64,000 nucleotides of DNA from Gillisella taibaishanensis. GTDB lineage: Bacteria > Pseudomonadota > Alphaproteobacteria > Rhizobiales > Rhizobiaceae. Numbering within the stretch: the first letter of the stretch is position 1; each line of letters starts with the position of its first letter. The DNA lies in contig NZ_MKIN01000022.1 of NCBI RefSeq assembly GCF_001938985.1, positions 1 to 64,000 on the forward strand, written 5' to 3'. The notes under the pieces are model-generated. The model did no database searches and was not told where the DNA came from. It saw nothing but the letters and a program-made list of their open reading frames with translations. The position numbers and the translations under genes were made by a program. Below are positions 1-8,751 of this stretch, one piece after another.

Positions 1-250
1 TTTGCGGAAAGATGAACCACATCCAGTGCGACTTCTTTTTGCCATCACGCAGTTCTTGCAAAGCGTTGTCATATACCTCGTATTGCGCTTTGACGAACCG
101 CCCCAAGTCAAATCCCATTTCTTTGTCTTTCGCTCGCCGTGTGAAATTCGGGTTGGTAGGAGACGATAACCGCGTCGGTCCATTTCCAACTACGCGATCA
201 TGCAGCCCCCAGCCGACATAGGTCACGAATTCTTCCGAAATCGCGGTCAT
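1..250 (-). CDS. DUF1810 family protein, C-terminus beyond window edge
   Basis: Reading leftward from an ATG at 248-250, the frame stays open to the window edge (83 codons). The stretch FDLGRFVKAQYEVYDNALQE followed by a K/R-rich turn and HWMWFIFPQ is the hallmark N-terminus of the DUF1810 family (COG5579), whose members are about 140 residues long and have no settled function. Family proteins usually begin just before the FDL motif, so the ATG at 116-118 may be the true start. The extra 44 residues from 250 are open but are not typical of the family. Identity is confident; the start is not. Confidence 0.8.
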   Translation of the reverse strand, partial: MTAISEEFVTYVGWGLHDRVVGNGPTRLSSPTNPNFTRRAKDKEMGFDLGRFVKAQYEVYDNALQELRDGKKKSHWMWFIFPQ

Positions 251-597
251 TGAAGACGGAACTCCGTCCTTAAAATACGTTTGTTCATTCTATGTTCCGG
301 CCGAGGAGTCAATACAACTGAGCGGCAGGAATTCAGTCCTAAGAATTGACAGTTCGGAGATTTGAAAACGGAATCAAAACCCTAGCAGACACGCGGCGGC
401 CCGGAAAAACTTGAGCTCGACTAACTGTCCTGACCAACTACGGTAGGACCAAAAGAGAACCTGGAGATTGCTTTCACTCATGGTCCGCTTTGCGCCCTCG
501 AAGCGGACATTTGCGATTGCCGGCGAACTGCCTATTGTGCGACGTCGAAAAAGTCGGGAAAGCAAGTGTCGCTTTAATTGGGCAGACCGTCTGAAAA
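251..597. other. Intergenic stretch without a recognisable gene
   Basis: No open frame here resembles a known protein. A short inverted repeat (ACGGA-act-TCCGT type, about 253-266) sits just upstream of the DUF1810 gene and could be an operator or hairpin. Nothing else stands out. Confidence 0.4.
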
Positions 598-1236
598 CTA
601 AGACGGTTTAGTTGCGGCCATGGAAGGACGTGATGCCATGCGTGCCCACCATTCCTGTAGGTTTGCGTGTTCGCGGATGAGTTCTGCCCCCTCGGATGTC
701 ATAAGGAAATAGTCGAACATGGGAGCGACGTACAAATCAGCTAGGGTTAGTTGCTCGCCAACGAACCATGGGGCATCTCTCATCAATTGAGACATCGCGG
801 CCAAGCAGTTCCGTGCTTTCGGGAGCGCCGCGAAGAACTTGTCCTCGTCGGTGGGAACGCCTCTGCCAGGCTTTGATATCCGCTCCACGTAAACTCCCCA
901 CACCAGGTTAGGATACGCATAGTTGTCAGCAATGCTCATTAACTGATTGCATCTTGCACGGTGTACCGGGTCTACGGGCTGAAGTTGCGGGCCGTCGAAA
1001 GCTTCATCGATATATCGAGTGATCGCACTGGTCTCATAGAGACTAAACTTTTCATGCTCGAATGCAGGAATCCGTCCGAACGGGTGCTTCGCTAAATAGT
1101 CGGCTGGAGGTCCACCATCTGCAAAGATATCGAGCGGAACAAGTTGATGTTCGATGCCTTTCTCAATCAGGCACAGTCGAGCAATCCGGACGTAAACGCT
1201 GTAATCTGCTCCAAACAGGCGCGGTTTTGCTGTCAT
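598..1236 (-). CDS. Glutathione S-transferase-like protein
   Basis: The 212-residue product has an N-terminal thioredoxin-like half (MTAKPRLFGADYSVYVRIAR, then a beta strand and GRIPAFEHEKFSLYETSAI, the usual GSH-binding cis-Pro and ES/ETSAI region) and an all-helical C-terminal half with the WFVGEQLTLADLYVAP motif (N-capping box and hydrophobic staple). This matches cytosolic GSTs in both order and length. The start at 1236 is chosen because AAGGTGAG lies 5 bases upstream; an in-frame ATG 18 bases earlier lacks such a site. Substrate is unknown. It stands alone, with the DUF1810 gene in the same direction but about 350 bases away. Confidence 0.85.
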   Translation of the reverse strand: MTAKPRLFGADYSVYVRIARLCLIEKGIEHQLVPLDIFADGGPPADYLAKHPFGRIPAFEHEKFSLYETSAITRYIDEAFDGPQLQPVDPVHRARCNQLMSIADNYAYPNLVWGVYVERISKPGRGVPTDEDKFFAALPKARNCLAAMSQLMRDAPWFVGEQLTLADLYVAPMFDYFLMTSEGAELIREHANLQEWWARMASRPSMAATKPS

Positions 1237-1290
1237 CTGCTCACCTTCGTGCAAGTGCGAACGCGTTGGGATTCAAAGCAAGCCGCGTCC

Positions 1291-1440
1291 ATGGTAGTTT
1301 ATGGCATGGCACATCTTTCAGGAACAGATCGCGCGCAATTGCTGCTTCTGCCGGAGGCGGTGGACGATTACGTGGGGCAGGACAACCCGGTCCGCTTCAT
1401 CGAGGCCTTCGTGGATGGCCTCGATCTTGCTGCCGCGCCG
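1291..1440 (+). pseudogene. Transposase N-terminal fragment (IS1182-like)
   Basis: From about 1306 the translation MAHLSGTDRAQLLLLPEAVD continues with DYVGQDNPVRFIEAFVDGLD, the characteristic N-terminus of IS1182-type (IS5-related) transposases. Similarity stops around 1440 and the frame terminates at 1452, so only about 45 of the expected 400-plus residues remain. No inverted repeats marking a whole element were found. It is a remnant of an old insertion and fits the decay seen through the first 13 kb. Confidence 0.6.
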
Positions 1441-1764
1441 GTACCATGGTGACTCCATCAGTTTCGAGGCATCGAGATAGAATATATCGATCTTGTTGAA
1501 GGGCCTGAAGTGAGAGACGCAGTGAAGCGTACCTGGCAGCCACTCGTTGAACAAAAAACCGGGCCACTGCTTCGGAAATTCCCGGCATTAGGTAGCAAAA
1601 ACCACCGAAAGTGGCCTACGTATTTGAATTTGAGAGTGATTCCGCTAGGCGTTTTCATAGCGCCCAATGCGCGCATTCGTTGTCAGTTTGATAAGGGTTG
1701 AGCGGTAGGGATTGTCTCGGGCGCGCGACTTTCTCGCTTTCGGCGTGTCTTTCATGTTGATTTT
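1441..1764. other. No recognisable gene; IS remnant flank
   Basis: Several frames are open in this stretch but none resembles a family known to me. It joins the transposase fragment to the promoter region of the toxin-antitoxin pair and may contain more eroded insertion-sequence DNA. Confidence 0.35.
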
Positions 1765-1780
1765 TACGAAGAACTTCGTA
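1765..1780. promoter_or_regulatory. Inverted repeat upstream of toxin-antitoxin pair, likely operator
   Basis: TACGAAG-AA-CTTCGTA is a perfect 7-base inverted repeat with a 2-base spacer, 13 bases upstream of the ATG at 1794. A TATATT sequence overlaps its right end (1779-1784) and could be a -10 box. In type II toxin-antitoxin operons the antitoxin commonly binds such a palindrome to repress its own promoter. Binding here is inferred. Confidence 0.6.
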
Positions 1781-1793
1781 TATTGAGGGTGAA

Positions 1794-2084
1794 ATGGCTT
1801 TCAAGGGCGTCACGTATCGCGTCATCAAGGCACTAAAGGAAGGTACTTATCAGCATGCGGCTCGTGGGAGCATCGAGGACAAGAATGCCTTGATGACCGG
1901 CGATATTTCCCCCGAGGACCTGATAAAGATCATCGATAGGTGCAATGGTACGCATCATGAGAGTTCTGAACACCATGAGTTCAAGGGCGTTGAAGTACAC
2001 ATCCTCAAGCGAGATGACTGGTACATAAAATTCTATTTCGTTGACCCTGACACGGTCTTCATAAGTGTACATCCATCAAGGTAG
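1794..2084 (+). CDS. Putative type II toxin, MqsR/DUF4258-like
   Basis: This is a 96-residue protein with GAGG as its ribosome site just before the ATG. It begins with a helical segment and ends in two beta strands (VEVHILKRDDWYIKFYFVD then TVFISVHPSR). The D-x-x-Y-x-K pattern followed by a strand ending in I/V-S-x-H resembles the MqsR ribonuclease toxin, and the arrangement also fits DUF4258. MqsR cuts mRNA at GCU sites; whether this protein does is unknown. It is followed after 6 bases by a zinc-motif gene that looks like MqsA, which supports a toxin-antitoxin reading. Similarity is weak by eye. Confidence 0.5.
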   Translation: MAFKGVTYRVIKALKEGTYQHAARGSIEDKNALMTGDISPEDLIKIIDRCNGTHHESSEHHEFKGVEVHILKRDDWYIKFYFVDPDTVFISVHPSR

Positions 2085-2090
2085 GCGAAC

Positions 2091-2708
2091 ATGAAAATCT
2101 GGTATGCTGGAGATAAGAGCAAGGCGCTCTGCGAAAAGTGCCGAAAAGTTGTTGCGACGACTTTCGACTATCACGATGTGCCTTTCGAAAGCGGGATCGG
2201 CGTAGCGAAGCAGATCATGGCGGCTACCTGCGACGAGTGTGGTACCGTTGTGGCTATCCCGCCGCAGTCGACGCCAGCAATCCGTGTTGCTCGCGAGATT
2301 GCCTCCAGACCCCTGGAAGTGGTTATGGCTGCGCCGTTTATGGACACGTTGGACCTAGCGTCCTATCGGATCGATCCTTCGGCTGGCGTGATCCTTCGAA
2401 AGTCACTGATCGCGTACTTCGTGCACAGGTCTGTAAACGACGATTCCTTGGTGGAGAGGCTTCGCAGAAACGCAGAGGTCCATCGCGAGAAGTGGAAAAG
2501 CTGGCACGATACACCGTCTAAGCGTCTTTCGATGAAAGTGACCCCGCGCGTTGGCGACGAGTTTAACGAGCTCGTCAAGAAGAGTGCGTTGAATAAGACA
2601 ACGTTGGTCAAGTCCATCGTCATGGATATTGCCTCGGAAATCGTTGAACCTGAAGAGCCGCGGATGATGCCCGAGTTGCGCAGGATGGCGGCGGCGCTTG
2701 CAGCGTAG
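2091..2708 (+). CDS. Putative MqsA-like antitoxin with zinc motif and RHH-like C-terminus
   Basis: The product has 205 residues. The N-terminus carries two Cys pairs (C14-x2-C17 and C47-x2-C50) around a YHDVPFES segment, the arrangement of the MqsA zinc domain that wraps its toxin. Near residues 145-182 the sequence RLSMKVTPRVGDEFNELVKK plus a following helix has the strand-helix-helix pattern of ribbon-helix-helix DNA-binding domains. MqsA proper is about 130 residues and uses an HTH, so this would be a longer variant with a different binding domain. It lies 6 bases after the toxin-like gene and probably represses the operon through the inverted repeat at 1765-1780. Confidence 0.5.
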   Translation: MKIWYAGDKSKALCEKCRKVVATTFDYHDVPFESGIGVAKQIMAATCDECGTVVAIPPQSTPAIRVAREIASRPLEVVMAAPFMDTLDLASYRIDPSAGVILRKSLIAYFVHRSVNDDSLVERLRRNAEVHREKWKSWHDTPSKRLSMKVTPRVGDEFNELVKKSALNKTTLVKSIVMDIASEIVEPEEPRMMPELRRMAAALAA

Positions 2709-2718
2709 GGCAAGCCCG

Positions 2719-2925
2719 TTAACCATCTGATCCTCCTCCGATCAACTCATCATAAGATTCCAGGTAAGAACTTGGGTCATGTTCAGGATGATACGCATAC
2801 AGCTCTGATTTTCCGGCGGTCGTAATCGGCCGCCGATCCGCTGTGTCTGCCGTCGACTTCTGGAGCCTAAACATGACCATCACCACCGCCATCGCCCATC
2901 CGTCCCACGCCGCCGTGTTAGCCAT
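2719..2925 (-). CDS. Small hypothetical protein
   Basis: A 68-codon frame starts at an ATG with AAGG 6 bases upstream and ends in an acidic, aromatic tail (KSELYAYHPEHDPSSYLESY). The tail has normal protein-like composition, but I recognise no family. It runs convergent to the antitoxin gene. It may be real, or an accident in a region with insertion-sequence debris. Confidence 0.3.
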   Translation of the reverse strand: MANTAAWDGWAMAVVMVMFRLQKSTADTADRRPITTAGKSELYAYHPEHDPSSYLESYDELIGGGSDG

Positions 2926-3530
2926 CAGTACCTTGGGCGGCGGCTTAGAAATACGCCCGACCTTCCTCCGGATCGCGGAGGGGTTGAGCCATGGCAACCC
3001 CCGAAGACACGCGCAAGGGCCAGCACTTCCTGCAGTCGCCAGAGTGCCGAACGCTGACAGTGCTCCATCTCGTCAAGATGCGGGATGCGACAAACTACGA
3101 CCACCTGTGCCTCCCCGAAAGTGAACCAAAGCCAGCACCACTTATGAATCGCCCGCAAGGGACCGGCTCAACCGCAGCGTTGTATATGGAGTGCCAGCGA
3201 TTACAAGAAGAGCGGCGACTGAACAGCATTCCGGCTCGCGTCCGGAGAAATGCAAATCCGCGACTTTTCCAGGTCTATCCGTGCCAAGTGAGTGTCGGCG
3301 CTCCGCCGAACACCCCTGAGCGATACCACCAGCTTGAGGCAATATCGAAGAGCGTCAATGACCGAAGCGAGCGCATGCCACTAATGCTGCTTTCAGGACT
3401 GTTGAGCTTGTTTCTGAATGGCCCATATGGGTCGTAAGCCGCGATCGGCAGATAGGCATTGAACTGCAGCTTTTCGGATCACGTTCTGGAAACGGATTCC
3501 GTCGGCGGCCTTTTGAGGGCCTCAGAATGA
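2926..3530. other. Degenerate region, possible IS1595-like remnant
   Basis: No intact gene is visible. On the + strand near 2991-3115 the frame reads TRKGQHFLQSPECRTLTVLH, which loosely resembles the N-terminus of IS1595-family transposases (QHFLLSxxARTLSL), but the downstream Cys-rich zinc region is missing. The rest looks like eroded mobile-element DNA. Confidence 0.3.
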
Positions 3531-6143
3531 CTATGCTACTGCATTCTGCCGAATTCGAAGAGCGTCTGCCCAGTCCTTTAGGGCCTTAATATCGTCCGAG
3601 ATCTCCGATGGCGGCGGTGGCTCCTCATTACGAACGCGCGACGGATCATGCGCCTCGATGATGTCGCTGCATTTCTTGAACGCTGCTCGGAACGCTTCCG
3701 TATCCGTCTCCAAGAGCGCGGTGACCTTCTTCAAATGCTTGGTATCAATGTAGTCCCGGTGCCGCATCAGCACACCCGCGAAAACGATCTCCTCGAGCGC
3801 GCGCTCCCACGTAGCCCGCAGAAAACCGTAAAGTCTGACGGCGGAGCTGCGGTAGGCGTCTTCGTCGTTGGCATCATAAAGAGTCTTGGCAGCCCGTTGG
3901 TCTTTCTCGAGCCGATCCAGGCGCGCCTTGACGCCAGCATGATCCCACGGCAATCCATCGCCCACGATACCGGTACCTTCCGGGCCGCGTGAGAGGTTTG
4001 CAAGCTTGGCGGGAATGCCTTGGCCGCGGGCACTGTCATTCAGGTCGTTCACGAACACCAGGTCGTGGGTGAAAACAATGATTTGACGTTCCTTCGCCTC
4101 GTCCACGAGCCTTTGCGCTACCTTCTTGCGCCAGCGGTGGTCGAGCGATGTAACAGGGTCGTCGAAGATGAGTGCGGATTTGTGTGTGGCTGTCGCGAGC
4201 TCGGTTAGGAACGCTGCCAGTGCTACGCAGGTTTGCTCGCCTTCGCTCAGCACCAGATGCACCTTGGTCTTGGGATTTGCGAACAGACGGATCTGGTAGT
4301 TTGGCGAGCCGTACTGGCCGCCGGAACGCACCACCTCAACACGCACCTTTTCCGCCGCAAGCCTGACAATCTCTCTCTGGAAGCGGTCACGCATCCGGGG
4401 AGTGATGATGTCATCGGCAAGTTCGTTGCCAAGTTTCGTGATAGAGGTCGTCGCTGTCTGGCTCAGGCACTTGGCAATGCGCTCGAGCTTTTCCAGCCGC
4501 TCGACTTCTTTCGTGGCGACCTCGTGAAGGGCCGTAGCTGCAGCTCGGTCTTCGAGCTCGTTATGCTCGGCCTGCAGGATCTGGCGGCCTCCGACATCGG
4601 CTGCCGCCTCCAACTGGCCGGCATAGGTGCGGGTGTCACTTTCAAGTGCCAGCAGCTCTGTTTCCGGGATTACTGACATCGGCGACAGGGTCATGACACC
4701 GTTGTGCTCGATATCTCGCAGACACTGTAGTCTGCGTAGATCGGCGGTGGCCATAAAGCGCAGCACGCCGGCGGCTACATCAGAGTGCTGGATGGCAATC
4801 CACCTCCGTATGTCCGCGACTAGTCGAATGTCCGGTTGACGCGTCCGGAACTCCTTGAGTGTCTTCGTGTAGACGTTCTCGGCCGTATCAGCCTGCTTTT
4901 CCGTATCATCGCGGATGAAGCCCTCGAAGCCGCCCAGCCGCGCACCGGTCTCGGCGTCTAGCGGCTGATGGCACAGCACGCAGTGTTCACCTTCCGCCGG
5001 CGGGAACTGCCGTTCAACATGCTTCGAATAGTGCCGTGCCGCCTCCCATAACTCCCGCCATACTTCCGCGCCGACGCCGGGCAAGGTGGCGTCCTTGAAG
5101 GCGTTTTCCGCTGCGATCGTCGCGGCAAACCGTTTGGTTCTGGCATCGTCTGCAAACGATTTCAGCGTGTTGAGAGCGTCGTCGGAGTAGAATTCCTCAA
5201 CCTTCTTGAGATAGCGCAGGAGCCTCGCGATACCTTCGGCGAACTGGTGCTGCTCGGCGGCCGCCTCAACCGGATTTTTGGCGAGGTCTTCGGTGAGTTG
5301 CTGGAGCCGTGCCCGTTCGACATCGGTCATGACTGCGAGGTTCGCCAGCGGTTCCAGCTTGGTATTGTGCTTGAGATTGGACATGATACGCCCAACCGCT
5401 GTGGTCGCCCCCCAAGTAGGCTTCTCGAACACTGGATCGCGGAGCGCCTTGAACTGGGTCTCTTCGCTCTGCAGCAACACCTTGATTTGCGTGCAGACTG
5501 CCGCGAGGTCGTCGGGAATGTCCAGCCCGAACGGCCGGAAGGCAACCTCTGTCTTGTCCTGGATGTGGACTGCGCCGCATTCGCGGTCGAACACGCTGAC
5601 GGCAGAAAGCACCGGATCAGGATTCGCGTTGTCCTCCCACGGCAACACAGGCTGCTGCACGCCGTCTTGCGAGATTGTAAAACTGGCCGTGGCCTTGCCG
5701 CCGGTCGTTAAGGAAAAAGCGTCGGGCATGATTTCACCGGCCTTGCGTGCCCTGCAGGCGCGCTTCAACACTCGCCCATATCCCGATTTGCCGGCTCCGT
5801 TGGGTCCGTAAACAACTGTCAGGCCCTGTTGTTCGAACGCAAGGGTCTGCCTCGAAGCCAATTGATTCACGCCGACGACATCGCCAAGGGAGACCAAAGT
5901 GATGGTCGCGCCGTTACCGGGGTTCGCAGGCAAATGTACCGCTTCCAGCGCTGCGGCCGTCAGTGAGATATCGGGCGCGCCGTGCTCTTTCTTACAGAGG
6001 TCTAAAACTTCGTTGATGGCCGCAGCATCAAGTGTACCACCCGTTACAATACGCCGCAGTGCATCTCGCTGCCACAGTGGACGCCCTTGCGACCAATCCA
6101 GTATCGTTTGAGGCACAGTTTTCGGCGGGCCAGCTTGGTGCAT
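3531..6143 (-). CDS. Zinc-hook ABC-type ATPase, AAA_13 family, RloC/PrrC-like
   Basis: An 870-residue protein with all ABC/SMC head motifs: Walker A GPNGAGKS (about 113-120), signature LSEGEQ (632-637), Walker B ALIFDDPVTSLD (657-668) and H-loop FTHD (H693). The long region between them holds a CxxC (HCVLC, 388-391) in a coiled-coil setting, as in Rad50 and RloC zinc hooks. The about 180-residue tail holds R776-x3-E780 and H832 (in IEAHDPSR). PrrC and RloC anticodon nucleases use an Arg-x3-Glu...His triad in the same place, though their His is closer (about 26-31 residues). RloC proteins sense damage or phage attack and cut tRNA. The function is therefore a good candidate, not established. 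An in-frame GTG 6 bases upstream is an alternative start. Confidence 0.75.
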   Translation of the reverse strand: MHQAGPPKTVPQTILDWSQGRPLWQRDALRRIVTGGTLDAAAINEVLDLCKKEHGAPDISLTAAALEAVHLPANPGNGATITLVSLGDVVGVNQLASRQTLAFEQQGLTVVYGPNGAGKSGYGRVLKRACRARKAGEIMPDAFSLTTGGKATASFTISQDGVQQPVLPWEDNANPDPVLSAVSVFDRECGAVHIQDKTEVAFRPFGLDIPDDLAAVCTQIKVLLQSEETQFKALRDPVFEKPTWGATTAVGRIMSNLKHNTKLEPLANLAVMTDVERARLQQLTEDLAKNPVEAAAEQHQFAEGIARLLRYLKKVEEFYSDDALNTLKSFADDARTKRFAATIAAENAFKDATLPGVGAEVWRELWEAARHYSKHVERQFPPAEGEHCVLCHQPLDAETGARLGGFEGFIRDDTEKQADTAENVYTKTLKEFRTRQPDIRLVADIRRWIAIQHSDVAAGVLRFMATADLRRLQCLRDIEHNGVMTLSPMSVIPETELLALESDTRTYAGQLEAAADVGGRQILQAEHNELEDRAAATALHEVATKEVERLEKLERIAKCLSQTATTSITKLGNELADDIITPRMRDRFQREIVRLAAEKVRVEVVRSGGQYGSPNYQIRLFANPKTKVHLVLSEGEQTCVALAAFLTELATATHKSALIFDDPVTSLDHRWRKKVAQRLVDEAKERQIIVFTHDLVFVNDLNDSARGQGIPAKLANLSRGPEGTGIVGDGLPWDHAGVKARLDRLEKDQRAAKTLYDANDEDAYRSSAVRLYGFLRATWERALEEIVFAGVLMRHRDYIDTKHLKKVTALLETDTEAFRAAFKKCSDIIEAHDPSRVRNEEPPPPSEISDDIKALKDWADALRIRQNAVA

Positions 6144-6449
6144 GATCACAGCTTTACTTGGAGGTGTTTTGCGACAATGGCAGCAGCCCGCAACCTATAC
6201 TAGCGCATGAAACATGCAATCGATGGGGTGTCGGAACTCGTAGTTATCAACAAAACGCAGGCCCGACGCCAGCGGTGTGTTGATTTTCCCCCCATATTTC
6301 ACTCCGGGACACACCCCGAACGGTGCCCCGCTTACCGCAATGCCGAATGCCGATCGATGTCTGCCATGGCCATCAATTGGTTCAAAGCCGACAGGCTGCC
6401 TCCGGTCCTTAGCGGGCATCTGGAGCAAGAGCGGCCCGATCGCCAAGCG
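6144..6449. other. Intergenic region upstream of the ATPase gene
   Basis: No gene recognised. On the minus strand a TATAGG sequence near 6190-6200 could be part of a promoter for the ATPase gene. The rest holds short frames without family resemblance. Confidence 0.3.
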
Positions 6450-6822
6450 TCATCTAGATCGGTCCACAAAAGCACGGCTTGAAATGGAAACGGAATCGCC
6501 AGACGGGTCTTTGGCATTGGCGAATACATAGCCATCGGCCTGGTGAACCGGTCCGAAAGCAAGTCCCCGATCGGAGGCAAACCGAACAAACTCGGGTACG
6601 TCCTCGACATCGAACACAAGTTTCACAAGAGCTTGCCCCTCTTTTTGGGTCTTGGCCGCAGGATGCAGCAGAATGGAGACCCCGTCGCCATTCGGACGGA
6701 GCTCGACGAGCCTGTCCCCCCGGTCGTTGCACGGCTACGAACCCGAAAGCCTCGGAATAGAAGGCGACCATCTCGGGAATACGCTTCGTATAAACGATGA
6801 TGCGGCCTACACCTGAATGCAT
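6450..6822 (-). pseudogene. Glyoxalase/bleomycin-resistance-fold protein, frameshifted
   Basis: The first 35 codons read GRIIVYTKRIPEMVAFYSEA then FGFVAVQRPGG, a typical first beta-alpha-beta unit of vicinal-oxygen-chelate proteins. The sequence then resumes in another frame (LVELRPNGDGVSILLHPAAK ... VKLVFDVEDVPEFV ... DGYVFANAKDPSGDSVSI) and ends with TGA at 6450-6452. The frame changes at a run of six C on the + strand (about 6716-6721); one base fewer would restore a complete protein of about 123 residues. Either the gene is broken or the homopolymer was misread. Substrate unknown. Confidence 0.75.
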
Positions 6823-7283
6823 CGGATGCCTCTCGCGAATTTCTATTGAGTTTGACCCACTCTCGCGAAGTAGGCAACGACCGCTTCGGAGTCTTGAAGC
6901 GCATCGTCGATTTGCTGACCGATGACAAGGCGGCCGAGCGCCCTTGCCACAGGCAGCTATCTCTTCTTCTTCGACTGGAACACCCGGATGACCTTCGCTT
7001 CGTTCTCAACGTGAAGGGTGTAATGGGCGCAATGCCGGTGGGCATGCAATGCAACTGGCATCTGACATGGCCGCATCCGGCCCAAAGCGGACACTGCCTA
7101 CCCGAGATTGACAGCAGAAAGACTTCTGCGCACAATCGCGTTCGGTAGATACAGTCTGCTGCTTGCGCCCCGTTGGGGTACGGTGAATGTATCGAGCCAT
7201 CTACGGCTCACTTTGCCCGGACGAACGGGTCAGCAACGCAAGCTCCTGACGATATTCGTTCGTTTGACGCAAAGGATTATCTC
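6823..7283. other. Region without an intact gene
   Basis: Many frames are open but none is convincing. On the minus strand two same-frame fragments separated by one stop (HYTLHVENEAKVIRVFQSKK, about 6960-7030, and RLVIGQQIDDALQDSEAVVA, about 6850-6930) have protein-like composition and could be the relic of one gene. I cannot name the family. Confidence 0.3.
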
Positions 7284-8041
7284 ATGCGCGATTTTCGCGA
7301 TGCCAAAGCTATGGCGAAACGTTACGTGATGCACTTCAGGTCAAATCTGTCGTTTTGACCACCAGTGAGAGCCAGGAGCTTGTCGCTCGTATTTTCGGCC
7401 TTCGAGACTGGAACGTGTTGGCCGCGAGGATTAACGAAGCGGCACATCTGCCTGTTTCCTCTATGAGAGACAGTGCCCCGAATCTCTCCGAAGCACGCAT
7501 CCCCTTGGTTCCTATGCGTGATCTTGTATTGTTCCCGCATATGATCTCCCGAATTTTCGTGGCACGCGATAAATCTCGCCAAACTGTGGAGCGCGCGATC
7601 AGCAGCGATCAGCCCATCCTCATTGTCGCCCAGAGACATGGCAAAGATGATTATCCCGACACACTCGAGGCCTTTCATTCGGTAGGCGTCATAGCGAGCG
7701 TGGTAGACCGCCAAACCCAGGTGGATGGAGCTCTCAAGGCTACTGTGCGGGGACTAAAGCGGACAAAGCTTATTCGCCTCATTAAGGGCGAGTACTTGGC
7801 GGCGGAGATTGCGCCGATAGAAGAACAGCGTGGCCAATCGAAGGAGGCGGTTGCACTTTCGAGTGCGGTTCTCGATAGCTACTAGGCCTATGCCGAAGTT
7901 GATTTTTCCGCGCTTCCATCGGGCTCCAAGGCCCGCTTTAGTCTACCTTCTATCGGCGACCCGAGCCTTTTAGCCGATACAGTTGCCCCGTTGCTATCAA
8001 ACAGCATCGAAGTGAAGCAGCAAATATTGGAAGCTAGTTAG
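7284..8041 (+). pseudogene. Lon substrate-binding-domain protein, broken
   Basis: The reading starts MRDFRDAKAMAK (7284), then needs one extra base at about 7317 (an AAA run) to continue as TLRDALQVKSVVLTTSESQE, the short N-terminal module often fused to Lon N-domains in rhizobia. It continues as IPLVPMRDLVLFPHMISRIF, the start of the Lon N-terminal domain, through to residue 176. A TAG at 7883-7885 interrupts it, but the same frame goes on with AYAEVDFSALPSGSKARFSL and IGDPSLLADTVAPLL, still Lon-N, until a stop at 8039. There is no ATPase or protease part. One frameshift, one nonsense codon and a truncation mark it as a dead gene. Confidence 0.8.
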
Positions 8042-8655
8042 CGCTGTGCAGATGCCATGAACCCAGCGGCCAGCAGGATCATTCCGCCCGCTGTTCCGTC
8101 GATCAACCTACGCTTCTTGTCGTTGAGGTTGCCACCGCCGAGACGGGACAAAGTAAGGCTCAGGATCGAGTAAACGACCGCACACCAGAACATGAACGCG
8201 AGAGACAGGCTGATGGCCTGTAAGGTCACGTTGCCCGCCTGATGGTCCATGAACTGGGGGAGGATGGCGACGTAGATCATCATGCCTTTTGGGTTCAGGA
8301 GCGCCGTCAGGAAGCCCTTGGAAAGCTGGTTCTCGACCTTCCGTCCAGATACGGCAATGTCTTGGGACTGCATGGCCGATCTGATAAGTTTGTAGGCGAG
8401 AAAGAGCAGGTAGGCGATGCCGATCCATCTGATCGCCTCGAACAGCACGGGAGAGGCCGCGACGACGGCGGCAAGCCCAAGGGCGACCAACAGGGAGTGA
8501 ACGCCGTAGCCCAGCACCACGCCGAACGTTGCACGCAGCCCGGCTTTCGATCCCCCGGACACGGCCTGGGACGCGATGAAGAGCATGTCGGGGCCAGGTG
8601 TGCAAATCAGCGGCAGAACGGTGGCGGAGAAGAGCAGGAGCAGATGTGCGTTCAT
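8038..8655 (-). CDS. LysE/RhtB family amino acid exporter
   Basis: A 205-residue membrane protein that begins MNAHLLLLFSATVLPLICTP followed by GPDMLFI, the signature of LysE/RhtB translocators. Hydrophobic segments repeat through the protein (about six: residues 3-25, 38-65, 68-85, 110-135, 145-170 and 183-203). The family exports amino acids such as lysine, arginine, threonine or homoserine; the substrate cannot be told here. The frame extends far upstream, but the family start and a divergent neighbour place the true ATG at 8655. It is paired head-to-head with an Lrp-type regulator, the usual arrangement for a regulated exporter. Confidence 0.9.
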   Translation of the reverse strand: MNAHLLLLFSATVLPLICTPGPDMLFIASQAVSGGSKAGLRATFGVVLGYGVHSLLVALGLAAVVAASPVLFEAIRWIGIAYLLFLAYKLIRSAMQSQDIAVSGRKVENQLSKGFLTALLNPKGMMIYVAILPQFMDHQAGNVTLQAISLSLAFMFWCAVVYSILSLTLSRLGGGNLNDKKRRLIDGTAGGMILLAAGFMASAQR

Positions 8656-8751
8656 ATCAATGTTGTATCTGAATGCGAGCGCAATCGGGTTGCTAATGTT
8701 GCTTGAAAAAGGAATATATTGGCACGCAATGCCAAAAAAGGGCGGATTCAT
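8656..8751. promoter_or_regulatory. Divergent lysE/lrp control region
   Basis: These 96 bases separate two divergent genes and must contain both promoters. The stretch around 8690-8735 is AT-rich (for example GGAATATATTGG), as expected for a promoter and Lrp-type binding region. I cannot define the individual boxes. Confidence 0.5.

Noticed and set aside
12-221. 69-codon + strand frame at the left edge
   Set aside because: It is the antisense of the recognisable DUF1810 gene on the minus strand.
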